DNA of 52,062 nt from a virus. The stretch is taken from positions 1-52,062 of IMG/VR virus record IMGVR_UViG_3300037333_000078. One strand, given 5' to 3'. The position numbers and the translations under genes are program-made. The notes under the pieces were generated by a model. The model was given only the letters and a program-made list of their open reading frames with translations, was not told the DNA's origin and did not search any database. Within the stretch, counting starts at the first letter, position 1. Each line of letters begins with the position of its first letter. Of the stretch, positions 24,428 through 32,703 are shown piece by piece.

Positions 24428-25463
24428 TACTAATATCCTCCAACATAAGTTCTTTGAATATATCATAAAGATGAGAATATTTATGTTCTACATATCTCTT
24501 TAACATTTCTTTATAATCTTCTGCATACTCAATTTCTTTAAACTTCTTTTCCTTTAATACAGGTAATTTCTGAACATAATAAGGAATTCCTACTTCTTTC
24601 AAATATTTTGTCAGATACTCAAAATACTCTTTAAAATCTTGGTCTTTATCTAAATCAACATCTATGATAATCTTAACAGCACTATAATCAATCAAAGTTT
24701 CTACATCTCTAACACTTGATAAATATAACTTTTTAATTGGTTTAACATAGTAATTTCTATAAAAATTATACTTTCCATATTTTGTATCATACAAAACTAC
24801 ACCATTTCCTTTTTCAGAAAACTCTGAAATTGAATTCTGATATAACGAACCAACATAAATAACATTATTAGAAAATTGTGGAATGTGTATGTGTCCTGAA
24901 ATAATAACTTTATCAACATCATCTGTTATATGAACACCATTAGTAACTTCTTTTGCATTATTATATCTAAATCCATTTATATTTGCGTGAGTTACTATAT
25001 ACTTAATTTCGTCATTATACAAATTCTTGTGAATAAAATTAATCATATCAACTTCAGGCTCAAAATAAGGGACAAACAAAATATTGTCTTCTATATAGAA
25101 TTTTTTTATAATCCTATGTGCAGGACACACATCAATCATACTATAATTTTTATTAATGTAATCGTGATTTCCATTCAATACATATAATTCACTTCCAACT
25201 TCTTTAACTACACTATACAATTTCCACAACCTATCCATAGCAGCAGAAATAACTATATTTTGAGTAACATTAAGAGAATGAAAAACATCGCCAAGCAATA
25301 CTACTAAATCTGGTCTGTATTCAGCGATAGTGTTACAAACAAAATCAATAGAATTTAATGCTCTTTTTAGTTCTAAAGTAAGTCCTCTTTCATCTGCTTT
25401 AGAAAACACAGGTATCTGTGATAAATATTTAAAATGTATATCTCCTACAAATAGTATTTTCAT
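24420..25463 (-). CDS. sbcD: SbcD/Mre11-type nuclease (gp47-like)
   Basis: A 347-residue metallophosphoesterase with all phosphoesterase motifs in order: FVGDIH, LLGDVFHS, LNGNHDY, VTHANI, SGHIHIP. The C-terminal 130 residues are the capping and SbcC-binding part. It forms an ATP-dependent nuclease with the next gene. Phages use gp46/gp47 for recombination-dependent replication and host DNA degradation. The start ATG 25463 follows GGAGGAGATAAGTA and overlaps the previous stop as TAATG. Confidence 0.92.
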   Translation of the reverse strand: MKILFVGDIHFKYLSQIPVFSKADERGLTLELKRALNSIDFVCNTIAEYRPDLVVLLGDVFHSLNVTQNIVISAAMDRLWKLYSVVKEVGSELYVLNGNHDYINKNYSMIDVCPAHRIIKKFYIEDNILFVPYFEPEVDMINFIHKNLYNDEIKYIVTHANINGFRYNNAKEVTNGVHITDDVDKVIISGHIHIPQFSNNVIYVGSLYQNSISEFSEKGNGVVLYDTKYGKYNFYRNYYVKPIKKLYLSSVRDVETLIDYSAVKIIIDVDLDKDQDFKEYFEYLTKYLKEVGIPYYVQKLPVLKEKKFKEIEYAEDYKEMLKRYVEHKYSHLYDIFKELMLEDISND

Positions 25464-25843
25464 TACTTATCTCCTCCTACTTGATTTTCCATAACTTCAA
25501 ATTGTTTATTTATTGCTTTTATAATATCTTTTTTATGTTTCTCATATCCAAAGTTCTTTCTATCGTATACGCCAAGAACACAAGATGTTTCTACAATCTC
25601 AATAATTTTATTAATTGTATTTCTTTGCTGTTTATCTGGAACATCGGCATATTCATCTCTCAACATTGCAGCAGTATTGTGGCAAATATAGTTACTTGCA
25701 GTTTGAAAACCAAGTTCATAAGCAGAAATTGTCATTTTCGTAAAAGATTTTTTAGTTTGTTCAAGTTCTTGTTTAGTAACTCCAAATGATGTTGATGGAA
25801 TAAATAGTGCTACTGCCATTAATCCTGTAATTAGCTTTCTCAT
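25463..25843 (-). CDS. Exported protein of unknown function
   Basis: A 126-residue protein with a clear Sec signal peptide: MRKLITGLMAVALFIPSTSFG, likely cut after SFG. The mature part is about 105 residues, helical and charged, with two cysteines (NYICHN and TSCVLG) that could form a disulfide outside the cytoplasm. It is the second gene of the leftward operon, right after a consensus promoter, with a strong GGAGGAAGTT site. Expression is therefore probably early. Superinfection exclusion, lysis inhibition or an envelope function are possible; none is shown by the sequence. Confidence 0.7.
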   Translation of the reverse strand: MRKLITGLMAVALFIPSTSFGVTKQELEQTKKSFTKMTISAYELGFQTASNYICHNTAAMLRDEYADVPDKQQRNTINKIIEIVETSCVLGVYDRKNFGYEKHKKDIIKAINKQFEVMENQVGGDK

Positions 25844-25878
25844 AACTTCCTCCTTTAAATTTGTTTTGTCTATAATTA

Positions 25879-25907
25879 AATATAATTCCTATTGACTTAT
25901 TTGTCAA
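25879..25907 (-). promoter_or_regulatory. Promoter with overlapping TTGAC-N6-GTCAA dyad
   Basis: On the minus strand TTGACA (25902-25907), 17 bases, then TATATT (25879-25884). The -35 is half of a perfect inverted repeat TTGAC-TTATTT-GTCAA (25892-25907 on plus). It reads toward the exported protein and sbcDC. The dyad could be an operator. Confidence 0.8.
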
Positions 25908-26739
25908 CAAATTCTCTAAAAATAGCACTTCCATTTTTCTTTATTTCTCTTTTAACTTTCTTGTTTTCAAAATATTTAGGTTTAGTATAAATATACTCAA
26001 CTAAAATATCACAAGTATCTCTATCAAATCTCCATATCTCTTTAATTCCTGCAAACTTATTTTCATATTCATAAAATACACTATCATCTTTATATTTCTC
26101 TTTACATTTTTGATAATCAGATAATGCTTGAAAATATTTTTTTAGAAAAGGTTTATCAGTTGAATATAACTCTCTATCATGTTTACAAACATAACTAACT
26201 TCTTCTGCTGCCATAAAAGGTAAAGGAATTTTCTTTAATTGATTATTTATCAATCTATAAATTCTTGATTTATCAATATCTACTAAAGACATTGGAATTA
26301 TAGATATTTTTAATTTTTGTCTTAATTCTTCTAAACTCTCTTTCTGCTCTACTCTTTTATTAATGTCTTCTATAAGAAACGATTGCTTAAAATTTCTAAT
26401 ATCAGAGTATCTAACTAATTCTTTTTCATATTCAGTCATTTTTTCATAAGGAATTTCTACATAACAATTTTTTTCTTTATCAAACTTTTTTAATCTTGTA
26501 TTACGATTATAATAAGAAATCGGTGGCAAAATAATATATTCTTTAAAATCACAATAGGATAATTCTTGTTTTTCTAATCCTACTTGTTTGAGAAAATCAT
26601 TATAAGAAGTGTAATCTATATCGCTAACATCATCAGAATACTTTTTAGAATGCCTGCCGATAAATGTTTTTCCAATATGTGCTTTTCTAATTAATCTTTG
26701 TTCTATTTCTTCTCGGAATTCTACATCAGAATAATCCAT
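25897..26739 (-). CDS. Unknown protein, first gene of the leftward arm
   Basis: A 280-residue charged protein. I choose ATG 26739, which follows GGAGGAGTTAATA; a TTG at 26757 lies inside that site. Visible parts are a helical start (REEIEQRLIRKAHIG), a basic GRHSKKY patch, a Tyr/Pro-rich segment (ILPPISYYNRNTRLKKF) and a Lys-rich C-terminus. I see no nuclease, ATPase or helix-turn-helix motif that I trust. It is divergent from the PrimPol gene across about 90 bases. It ends just before the promoter of the next gene, so it may be a separately controlled early gene. Confidence 0.6.
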   Translation of the reverse strand: MDYSDVEFREEIEQRLIRKAHIGKTFIGRHSKKYSDDVSDIDYTSYNDFLKQVGLEKQELSYCDFKEYIILPPISYYNRNTRLKKFDKEKNCYVEIPYEKMTEYEKELVRYSDIRNFKQSFLIEDINKRVEQKESLEELRQKLKISIIPMSLVDIDKSRIYRLINNQLKKIPLPFMAAEEVSYVCKHDRELYSTDKPFLKKYFQALSDYQKCKEKYKDDSVFYEYENKFAGIKEIWRFDRDTCDILVEYIYTKPKYFENKKVKREIKKNGSAIFREFVDK

Positions 26740-26828
26740 TATTAACTCCTCCAACACTTGACTATAATATGTTTAGTTATAAATTAAGTCATACAGAAAT
26801 AAAAATCAACCTTTTTGTGAGGTGCAAA
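26740..26828. promoter_or_regulatory. Divergent promoter region between the two arms
   Basis: About 90 AT-rich bases separate the outward-facing starts at 26739 and 26829. TTGACT (26757-26762) could serve as a plus -35 with TATAAA or TAAATT downstream at short spacing. On minus, TTGATT with TAATTT and a TATTAT box are present. No perfect pair is seen. An imperfect TTGACT...AAGTCA arrangement is visible. Confidence 0.4.
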
Positions 26829-29153
26829 ATGAGAAATGTTGATGTAAAAAAAGAAGGCACAGCCAAGAAGGCTGCACCTAACGCGGAGATAAAGAAGATG
26901 GTTCAAACATTAACTCAATCTACATATATAATTATAGACCATAATACAGATTTGTCAAGTATTGATACTTCTAATTACCATAAATTCATCACAGGAAAAG
27001 CTCTTATAAAAATAACTAAAACTGAAAAAGGATTAAAATATAATAAAAATGTATCTAAAGTAATAACAAAAAAATATCTTTCTTTTGTTCACTTTTTAAA
27101 GTCTATGGTTGCTAATCTAAACTTTAATTCTCTTAACTACACTTATGTTCCTGCATTTACATATTTTCCAATGAAAGATAGTAAAAGAAAAGGAATTAAT
27201 GCTTACATAATTCCTAATACTTCTATTTATACTTGCATAGATATAGACTTTAAAAATAAACCTATTGAATACATACAAAAATGGAAAGAAGAAAAACTAC
27301 CTATTCTACAAGAATTCTTATCTATATTTCCTAACTCTTATGCTATACAAATAAGTAAATCTGGTTTAGGATTTCATATTTATTTACTTCTCTACATAGA
27401 TAAACAAAAAAGAAATGATAAAAATACTAAATATGATAATATGGCAGGTATCCAATTACTATTCTCTAAATTAAAAGAAATTTCTAAACTAATAGATGCT
27501 GATATAAATGTATATGATAAATCCAGATATATTATTTCTTCTCCTAATCCTGTTTTCTATATTCCTAAAAATTCTTCTTCTAATATTACTAATATAATAT
27601 CATCTCTCTCTCTACTTTCTTATAAATACATTGAAACACAATCTCTTAACAATAATAATTCTTCTAAAAATTCTAACAATAATTCAAATAATTCTAAAAA
27701 ATCTTATAAATATGATTTAAATCAAATATATTATGCTAAAAATTATTCTTCTTCTTTTGCGTCTGATAAGAAGTATTCTCTCTCCTATATCTATAATAAT
27801 ATAATATCATCTCTCTCTCTACTTTCTTATAAATACATTGAAAATCAACAGATAACTCAATCAGAAATTCCTACAAATATTAAATTTAACAATAAGCTTT
27901 TAGATAATTCTTTTAAATATTTTTCAAAAAAATTTAATTCTTTTGAAAATTTTACTTTAGATGAGTTTATTAGAGATTTAAAAGAATTACCTGCGAACCT
28001 TTTTAAAGTTAGATATGGAAAAACTCCGACTTTAGCATTTGAAAATATGTGTAAAATATTAGCTAATGAGTTAAAAAAAAGAGAAGTTATAAAAGAAAAT
28101 AGTGAATTTATAGTGTATAACAGAGGAAATAAAAGATGGGTAAATATCAGAATATCTCCTTATGAAAAAAGCACTTATGATTTATTTACTTATCCAGATA
28201 CAGATTGTGTATGGTTTCAATCAGAGAATGCAATAAGGCATTTAGGACAATTAGGAAAATATGTTCAAGGTGTAGAGTTAGATGGTGAATATATAGACCA
28301 AGATACAGGTGAAGTAACTTATTTTTATAAATTTACAGGAAAAACAACATTAGGAAAAAAAGTAGAAAAACCTTGTTTATCACCTCAGTATTTTGGATTT
28401 CTATTTGTTAAAATAGCAAGGAATTGGAATATAGATGTTCCTGATGAGATTGGATATTTATTTGCAAAGAAGTATGAAGCATATATCGGTTCTTTACCAA
28501 TTATGTTTTATGCAGAACAATTACTTATTATGATTTCTGATGCTTTAAAGAAAAATCCTAATGAAAATAATGAAGTAGAAATAAAGATAAGTGATTACAT
28601 ACCAACAGATTATCGTTCAGGTGTTCGTGCAAAAACTTGGAATATGATAGTAAACTTTATAAATGATAATTATTCAGAAGTAGTAGAAATAAGAAAAGGA
28701 AAGAATAATGCACTCTATCTTACACTTAAACATAAATTTAAAACATATCTTAATTCTACAGTAAACATAGCAAAAGCAGTAACTAATAAATCATTTTACT
28801 TTAAAAAGAAATTAATAAAAACAAATAAAGCAATAGGTGTAATAGCATATCTTGTTAATTTACTTTACATAGTAGATAGAAAAGTAGAAGATTTACTTAC
28901 AGACATAGTTAAATTATTTACAGAAAAAGCATCTGAATTATTACCTGTTATAAATGTATTTGAAGGATATGCAACTCTTATAATTCTTTCAAATGATGTA
29001 TTTGGATTGTTAAATGATGAACAAGAAAAAGAAATAAAAGAATACTTATTGGCAAGAATAATTGCAGGTAGATGTTTAATCCGATATACATTAATTAAAC
29101 TTAATGAAAATGCAATTCCAATAGATTTGATAGATGAGTTAGCAGCAGCTTAA
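26829..29153 (+). CDS. PrimPol-like replication protein
   Basis: A 774-residue protein. I use ATG 26829 after GTGAGGTGCAAA rather than the upstream ATG 26769, which has no ribosome site. Residues about 115-260 carry archaeo-eukaryotic primase-like motifs: TCIDIDF (DxD), SKSGLGFH (SxxGxH), and DINVYDKSRYIISSPNP. This order resembles the BT4734/VirE N-terminal type of PrimPol. A disordered Asn/Ser linker follows (about 262-355), containing the duplicated IISSLSLLSYKYIE. The C-terminal 400 residues show no Walker motif and are unrecognised. The first 1.1 kb uses C/T-rich codons and the rest A/G-rich ones. It is the first gene of the replication arm and probably initiates or primes DNA synthesis. 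Confidence 0.65.
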   Translation: MRNVDVKKEGTAKKAAPNAEIKKMVQTLTQSTYIIIDHNTDLSSIDTSNYHKFITGKALIKITKTEKGLKYNKNVSKVITKKYLSFVHFLKSMVANLNFNSLNYTYVPAFTYFPMKDSKRKGINAYIIPNTSIYTCIDIDFKNKPIEYIQKWKEEKLPILQEFLSIFPNSYAIQISKSGLGFHIYLLLYIDKQKRNDKNTKYDNMAGIQLLFSKLKEISKLIDADINVYDKSRYIISSPNPVFYIPKNSSSNITNIISSLSLLSYKYIETQSLNNNNSSKNSNNNSNNSKKSYKYDLNQIYYAKNYSSSFASDKKYSLSYIYNNIISSLSLLSYKYIENQQITQSEIPTNIKFNNKLLDNSFKYFSKKFNSFENFTLDEFIRDLKELPANLFKVRYGKTPTLAFENMCKILANELKKREVIKENSEFIVYNRGNKRWVNIRISPYEKSTYDLFTYPDTDCVWFQSENAIRHLGQLGKYVQGVELDGEYIDQDTGEVTYFYKFTGKTTLGKKVEKPCLSPQYFGFLFVKIARNWNIDVPDEIGYLFAKKYEAYIGSLPIMFYAEQLLIMISDALKKNPNENNEVEIKISDYIPTDYRSGVRAKTWNMIVNFINDNYSEVVEIRKGKNNALYLTLKHKFKTYLNSTVNIAKAVTNKSFYFKKKLIKTNKAIGVIAYLVNLLYIVDRKVEDLLTDIVKLFTEKASELLPVINVFEGYATLIILSNDVFGLLNDEQEKEIKEYLLARIIAGRCLIRYTLIKLNENAIPIDLIDELAAA
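27591..27636 (+). repeat. 46-bp direct repeat, copy 1
   Basis: This copy is identical to 27798-27843 and offset by 207 bases (69 codons), so the reading frame is kept. It encodes NIISSLSLLSYKYIE in the PrimPol linker. Confidence 0.9.
27637..27960. other. Candidate replication origin
   Basis: An AT-rich segment with AATTCT(A)-type short repeats lies beside the 46-bp direct repeats inside the replication protein gene. The GC skew of the plus strand changes from C-excess to G-excess at about 27.94 kb. Lambda has its origin inside gene O in a similar way. This is inference. Confidence 0.35.
27798..27843 (+). repeat. 46-bp direct repeat, copy 2
   Basis: The second copy of the sequence at 27591-27636. 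It lies at the end of the Asn/Ser-rich linker of the PrimPol-like protein. Confidence 0.9.
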
Positions 29154-29155
29154 TA

Positions 29156-29183
29156 TTGACAAAATATAATTTTTTACTATATT
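29156..29183 (+). promoter_or_regulatory. Promoter for the lysis and nrdGD genes
   Basis: TTGACA (29156-29161), 16 bases, TATATT (29178-29183), placed right after the PrimPol stop. It reads into the transglycosylase, nrdG and nrdD. Confidence 0.8.
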
Positions 29184-29221
29184 TAATATTACCATTTAAA
29201 CTTTAGACGGAGGAAATCTTG

Positions 29222-29776
29222 GTGAGATTATTACTAATAATAATGGCAATCTTGTTTCTTTTTTCAAATTCACAAGCACAGCCAATAGAGAAAGTAATCA
29301 ATCAAGTGTCTTTTGAAAAAGCAGTAGATGATGTATGTAATTATAACAAGAATTATTGTTTTATTCTTAAAGATAAAAATATTAATTCTTATTTGAGAAA
29401 GTATTATAAAACAGGACTTTATACGATAGCATATATAGAGTCAAAATTTAAATATAAGCAAGGATTTTATAACAAAAATGATATATCAATATTCCAAATA
29501 AATACTTATTACTGGAATAGAGAACAATTAAACAAACTTAATGTAAAGTATTCATACAATCAAATAAAGCACAATAATTATGCAGCAGCATATACAGCAT
29601 TGAGAATATGGTTAGTTAATATAAGCAGATACATTTATGTTTATAGAAAATACCCTAAATCTTTAGCAGAATATATAGCTTTATATCATAGAGTAGAGAA
29701 CATAGATAGGCATTATACAAGAAAAGCAAGAAAAGTAGTTTACAAATTTCTTAATTTAGCACAAGGAGAAAAGTAA
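29222..29776 (+). CDS. Exported lytic transglycosylase (endolysin candidate)
   Basis: A 184-residue protein with a signal peptide (RLLLIIMAILFLFSNSQAQ, probable cut after SQA) and an SLT-type muramidase core. IAYIESKFK contains the catalytic Glu, followed by ISIFQINTYYW (the Q-I-N motif), AAYTALRI and a Tyr-rich region resembling the YN/YH-type groove (IALYH). Such enzymes cut the glycan strands of peptidoglycan. The signal peptide indicates Sec export, as in signal-endolysins. GTG 29222 lies eight bases after GGAGG; TTG 29219 (five bases) is an alternative. It overlaps nrdG as TAATG. Confidence 0.75.
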   Translation: MRLLLIIMAILFLFSNSQAQPIEKVINQVSFEKAVDDVCNYNKNYCFILKDKNINSYLRKYYKTGLYTIAYIESKFKYKQGFYNKNDISIFQINTYYWNREQLNKLNVKYSYNQIKHNNYAAAYTALRIWLVNISRYIYVYRKYPKSLAEYIALYHRVENIDRHYTRKARKVVYKFLNLAQGEK

Positions 29777-30312
29777 TGGCTGATAATAAAATAAAAGTAG
29801 TATCTGTTGAAGTTATGAATTTGCAGGACGATGTATTATATCATAATCCTGCTATTGTATTCTATGCAGCAGGTTGTAAGTGGGATTGTAAATATTGCCA
29901 TTCTAAAAATACTTGGAATTTTAATCAAGGATATTATGTGACTCCTGAAGATTATTATGATATAATTAAAGATTTATTATTTAATAATGCACCTGTAACA
30001 ATAATAGGAGAAGGTGGTGATTTTTATTTTCAATTAGAGAATTGGTTTAATTTTGTAAAAGATATAAAAGATAAATTTAAATTATTTTCTGATTTATTGA
30101 AAGTTATTTGGTATACAGGTGCAGAAGTAGATGAGATACAAGATATATTCTATAATAAGTATCCAGAAATGCAGAGATACTTTGACGCAGTATTATGTGG
30201 AAAACCTTTTTATAATAAAAAAGATAAAAACATAAAAGATTTGTATTTTCCAAGTATTGATGTAATAGCAAAAGTAGAAATAACACAAGATGGACAATTA
30301 ATATATCTATAA
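29776..30312 (+). CDS. nrdG: Anaerobic ribonucleotide reductase activase
   Basis: A 178-residue radical-SAM protein. VFYAAGCKWDCKYCHSKNTW has the CxxxCxxC cluster motif typical of NrdG, followed by GEGGDFYF, similar to the SAM-binding GGEP. NrdG uses a [4Fe-4S] cluster and SAM to make the glycyl radical on NrdD. nrdD follows 21 bases later. It needs a low-potential electron donor, and a ferredoxin is encoded at 35785. Activity requires anaerobic conditions. Confidence 0.93.
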   Translation: MADNKIKVVSVEVMNLQDDVLYHNPAIVFYAAGCKWDCKYCHSKNTWNFNQGYYVTPEDYYDIIKDLLFNNAPVTIIGEGGDFYFQLENWFNFVKDIKDKFKLFSDLLKVIWYTGAEVDEIQDIFYNKYPEMQRYFDAVLCGKPFYNKKDKNIKDLYFPSIDVIAKVEITQDGQLIYL

Positions 30313-30333
30313 AATCTAAATTGGGGGTATAAA

Positions 30334-32103
30334 ATGTATGTAAGCAGAGAACAATATAAAATGTGGAAACAGAGATTTCACGATTTTCTTGATGGTGCGT
30401 ATGTAAATGATAAAAACGATGCAAATGCAAATAATAACATTGCACGCCCTACTCTTTTAAAGAATTACATATGGGGCAATGAAATGAAAGAATTTGGTAT
30501 CAAACTTATGCTTGAAGAAGCAGGATTTAAAAATATTGATGAAGCATATAAAAAATACATAGAAAGTAAATTAATTTATATTCATGATGCAGGCTCTGGA
30601 AAAGTATTTAAACCTTATTGTTTTGCATTTGAAACAAAAAATGTGAGATTATTTGGATTGCCTATATCTCCAGAACCTAAATCTCCAGCAAAACACGCTA
30701 ATGTATTTGTAGACCATGTAGCTATGCTTATTCATAATCTTTCACAAGTGTTTGCAGGAGCTATAACTCCAATTGATTTTCTTATAGAATTATCTTATTT
30801 CACTAAAAATTTATCTGATAAAGAAGTAAAACAACTTATACAGATGTTTATGCATATTATTAATGATGATATTAGAGAAGTAGACGGTTCTCCATTTGTC
30901 AATATTAATATTTTTGATAAACCTGCGCTTAAAAGACTATTTGATGTTCCAGATGAGCAGATACCTGAAGTAGATAGAGTTCAAAGATTATTTATTGATG
31001 AATTTACAGAAAGACCAAGAAATGGTGGTCGCCCATGGACATTTCCAGTGGTTACCTTGCAAATTTCTTTTGATGAAGAAGGTAATGTGTTAGATGAAGA
31101 TTATCTTGAGCTGGCATCTACATATCCTCATTTATGGTATATTTATCATAATTATGGTGATATTAAGGCGATTTCTACTTGTTGCCGTTTGAGGAACGAT
31201 TTATCTTTTATTCAAGAAGTTACAAAGCATAAAATAGGTTCTCTTGGAACTGCTAATGCACAAATAGGCTCTCATAGAGTTATTTCTCTTAATATTCCAA
31301 AAATACTTGAAAAAGGTGGTTTTGCTTTACTTGATGATATTCTTGAAAATGTAGTATATCCTTTACTTAAAGCACATAGAAAGATAATGCATAAAGAGAT
31401 AGAAAAAGGTGTTTTGCCTTACTTTAGATGTAAGAAATATGATACAGTAGAAAAAGGTGGTTGGTTTGATTTAGATACTATGTTTTTCTCTACTGTTGGA
31501 ATTATAGGACTATATGAAGGTGCAGTAGTATTAGCAGGTAGTGAAGAAGATAAAGATGCATTGTTAAAATGGGAAAAAGAAATAGCTAAATTTATCAGAG
31601 AAAAAACAGATAAATGGTCAAAGCAAGATTTATTGCCTTACGGCGTAGAGCTTGTTCCAGCAGAAAATGCAGGTGCAGTATTATCAGATACGCATATTCC
31701 TCTATCTACACAATACATTCCTTTCTGGAAAAATGAAGATGTTTATACAAGATTGAAGTTTGCAGGTGAAGTAGATGAGTATTGTAATGGTGGAACAGTT
31801 ACATTCTTACCTGTTGGTAATATTCCTAAACAAGAAACTGTTAAGCAAATAATTAGATTTGCAGGTAGAAAGAGAGTTTATTATTATACATTTAATCCTA
31901 TTTATACAATGTGTAATGATTGTGGCGAAACAATGTTTGGAAAGGTTGATAAATGTATGAAGTGTGGTAGTAAAAATGTAGATTACTTTACAAGAGTTAC
32001 AGGTTGGTATACTAAAGTGAGTAATTGGAATGATAAAAAGAAAAATGAATTTAAAATTAGGCAATTGGATTGTGTAGATGTTGACAAATCAGACAATGAG
32101 TAA
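30334..32103 (+). CDS. nrdD: Anaerobic ribonucleoside-triphosphate reductase
   Basis: A 589-residue class III reductase, similar in size to the phage T4 enzyme and without an ATP-cone. Typical segments are YIHDAGS near the start, an ISTCCRLRND region with catalytic Cys, and PEPKSPAKHANVFVDH. The C-terminus has a zinc site, CNDCG and CMKCG, followed by the glycyl radical loop RVTGWYT. It makes dNTPs from NTPs, probably with formate as reductant. The ribosome site is GGGGGT. The last codons contain a promoter -35 for the small RNA downstream. Confidence 0.93.
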   Translation: MYVSREQYKMWKQRFHDFLDGAYVNDKNDANANNNIARPTLLKNYIWGNEMKEFGIKLMLEEAGFKNIDEAYKKYIESKLIYIHDAGSGKVFKPYCFAFETKNVRLFGLPISPEPKSPAKHANVFVDHVAMLIHNLSQVFAGAITPIDFLIELSYFTKNLSDKEVKQLIQMFMHIINDDIREVDGSPFVNINIFDKPALKRLFDVPDEQIPEVDRVQRLFIDEFTERPRNGGRPWTFPVVTLQISFDEEGNVLDEDYLELASTYPHLWYIYHNYGDIKAISTCCRLRNDLSFIQEVTKHKIGSLGTANAQIGSHRVISLNIPKILEKGGFALLDDILENVVYPLLKAHRKIMHKEIEKGVLPYFRCKKYDTVEKGGWFDLDTMFFSTVGIIGLYEGAVVLAGSEEDKDALLKWEKEIAKFIREKTDKWSKQDLLPYGVELVPAENAGAVLSDTHIPLSTQYIPFWKNEDVYTRLKFAGEVDEYCNGGTVTFLPVGNIPKQETVKQIIRFAGRKRVYYYTFNPIYTMCNDCGETMFGKVDKCMKCGSKNVDYFTRVTGWYTKVSNWNDKKKNEFKIRQLDCVDVDKSDNE

Positions 32104-32109
32104 TATATT
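32081..32109 (+). promoter_or_regulatory. Promoter of the small RNA / leader
   Basis: TTGACA (32081-32086), 17 bases, TATATT (32104-32109). The -35 lies in the last codons of nrdD and the -10 begins just after its stop. Transcription should start near 32116. Confidence 0.8.
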
Positions 32110-32115
32110 TATTTA

Positions 32116-32226
32116 TAGAAGGCTTCTTTGGGATTGGCGCTACTCCTCAGCTCTTACCTCTCTAAAGAATTTGATGGTTTGCAGTCGCTGGCAGACAGGC
32201 AGGTAAATCCTGCCTGTCATCTTTTT
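32116..32226 (+). ncRNA. Small RNA or transcription attenuator leader
   Basis: About 110 non-coding bases with clearly higher G+C than the genome lie between a good promoter and an intrinsic terminator. A 6-9-bp stem pairs 32124-32132 with 32161-32169. The segment 32172-32183 (GATGGTTTGCAG) can pair at both ends with the 3' arm of the terminator (CTGC and CATC), a possible antiterminator. Only about 26 bases separate the T run from the next start codon, too few for another promoter. Downstream genes therefore depend on readthrough or on more distant promoters. I know no matching RNA family. Confidence 0.65.
32194..32226 (+). terminator. Intrinsic terminator / attenuator
   Basis: A perfect 10-bp stem, GACAGGCAGG (32194-32203) with CCTGCCTGTC (32109-32118 of the next hundred, i.e. 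32209-32218), loop TAAAT, followed by ATCTTTTT. Confidence 0.9.
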
Positions 32227-32252
32227 AAAAAACTGAATAGGAGGAATTAAAA

Positions 32253-32702
32253 ATGGCAAAGGTAGAAGTATATAAATGTGATGTTTGTGGAAAGTTTATA
32301 GATGAAGTATATAAAATAAATCTTGATTTTATTGATGCTAAAGAGACTTTTGAAGTATGTGAAGAATGTATGGAAGCAGTATTAAAAACTATTAGTAATA
32401 GAATGAATAAGAATAAAGATAAATTTCAAGGAGAAGAAAGCAATAAAAAAGAACAGGAACAAATTGAAGAAGTAGAAGTTGGTGTTGATACTTCTGTAAG
32501 TAATATAGTTACTATTGATGATGTTAATAATAGTGATAATGATTATGCCGATGTATATTTGTATGTAGATGTTAATAATGTGAAAGATTTACATTTGCTA
32601 TATGCAGCACTAACATCAATGTTGCCTTATATAAATGATAAGAGATTGAAAGAAGTTATTTTATCTCTTGTAGATGTAATAGCAAGAAAAATAGAGAATT
32701 AA
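32253..32702 (+). CDS. Zinc-ribbon protein of unknown function
   Basis: A 149-residue protein. Residues 1-45 form a zinc ribbon: YKCDVCGKF and FEVCEECMEAV. A charged, flexible linker (Lys/Glu, 55-85) follows, then a helical C-terminal domain ending LKEVILSLVDVIARKIEN. It is the first gene after the attenuator and has GGAGGAATTAAAA upstream. The ribbon suggests nucleic acid or protein binding. No specific family is recognised. Confidence 0.6.
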   Translation: MAKVEVYKCDVCGKFIDEVYKINLDFIDAKETFEVCEECMEAVLKTISNRMNKNKDKFQGEESNKKEQEQIEEVEVGVDTSVSNIVTIDDVNNSDNDYADVYLYVDVNNVKDLHLLYAALTSMLPYINDKRLKEVILSLVDVIARKIEN

Positions 32703-32703
32703 A

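Noticed and set aside
32116-32226. tRNA or tmRNA in the GC-rich patch after nrdD
   Set aside because: No acceptor stem, no GTTC-type T-loop and no CCA end can be found; the 3' hairpin is a terminator.
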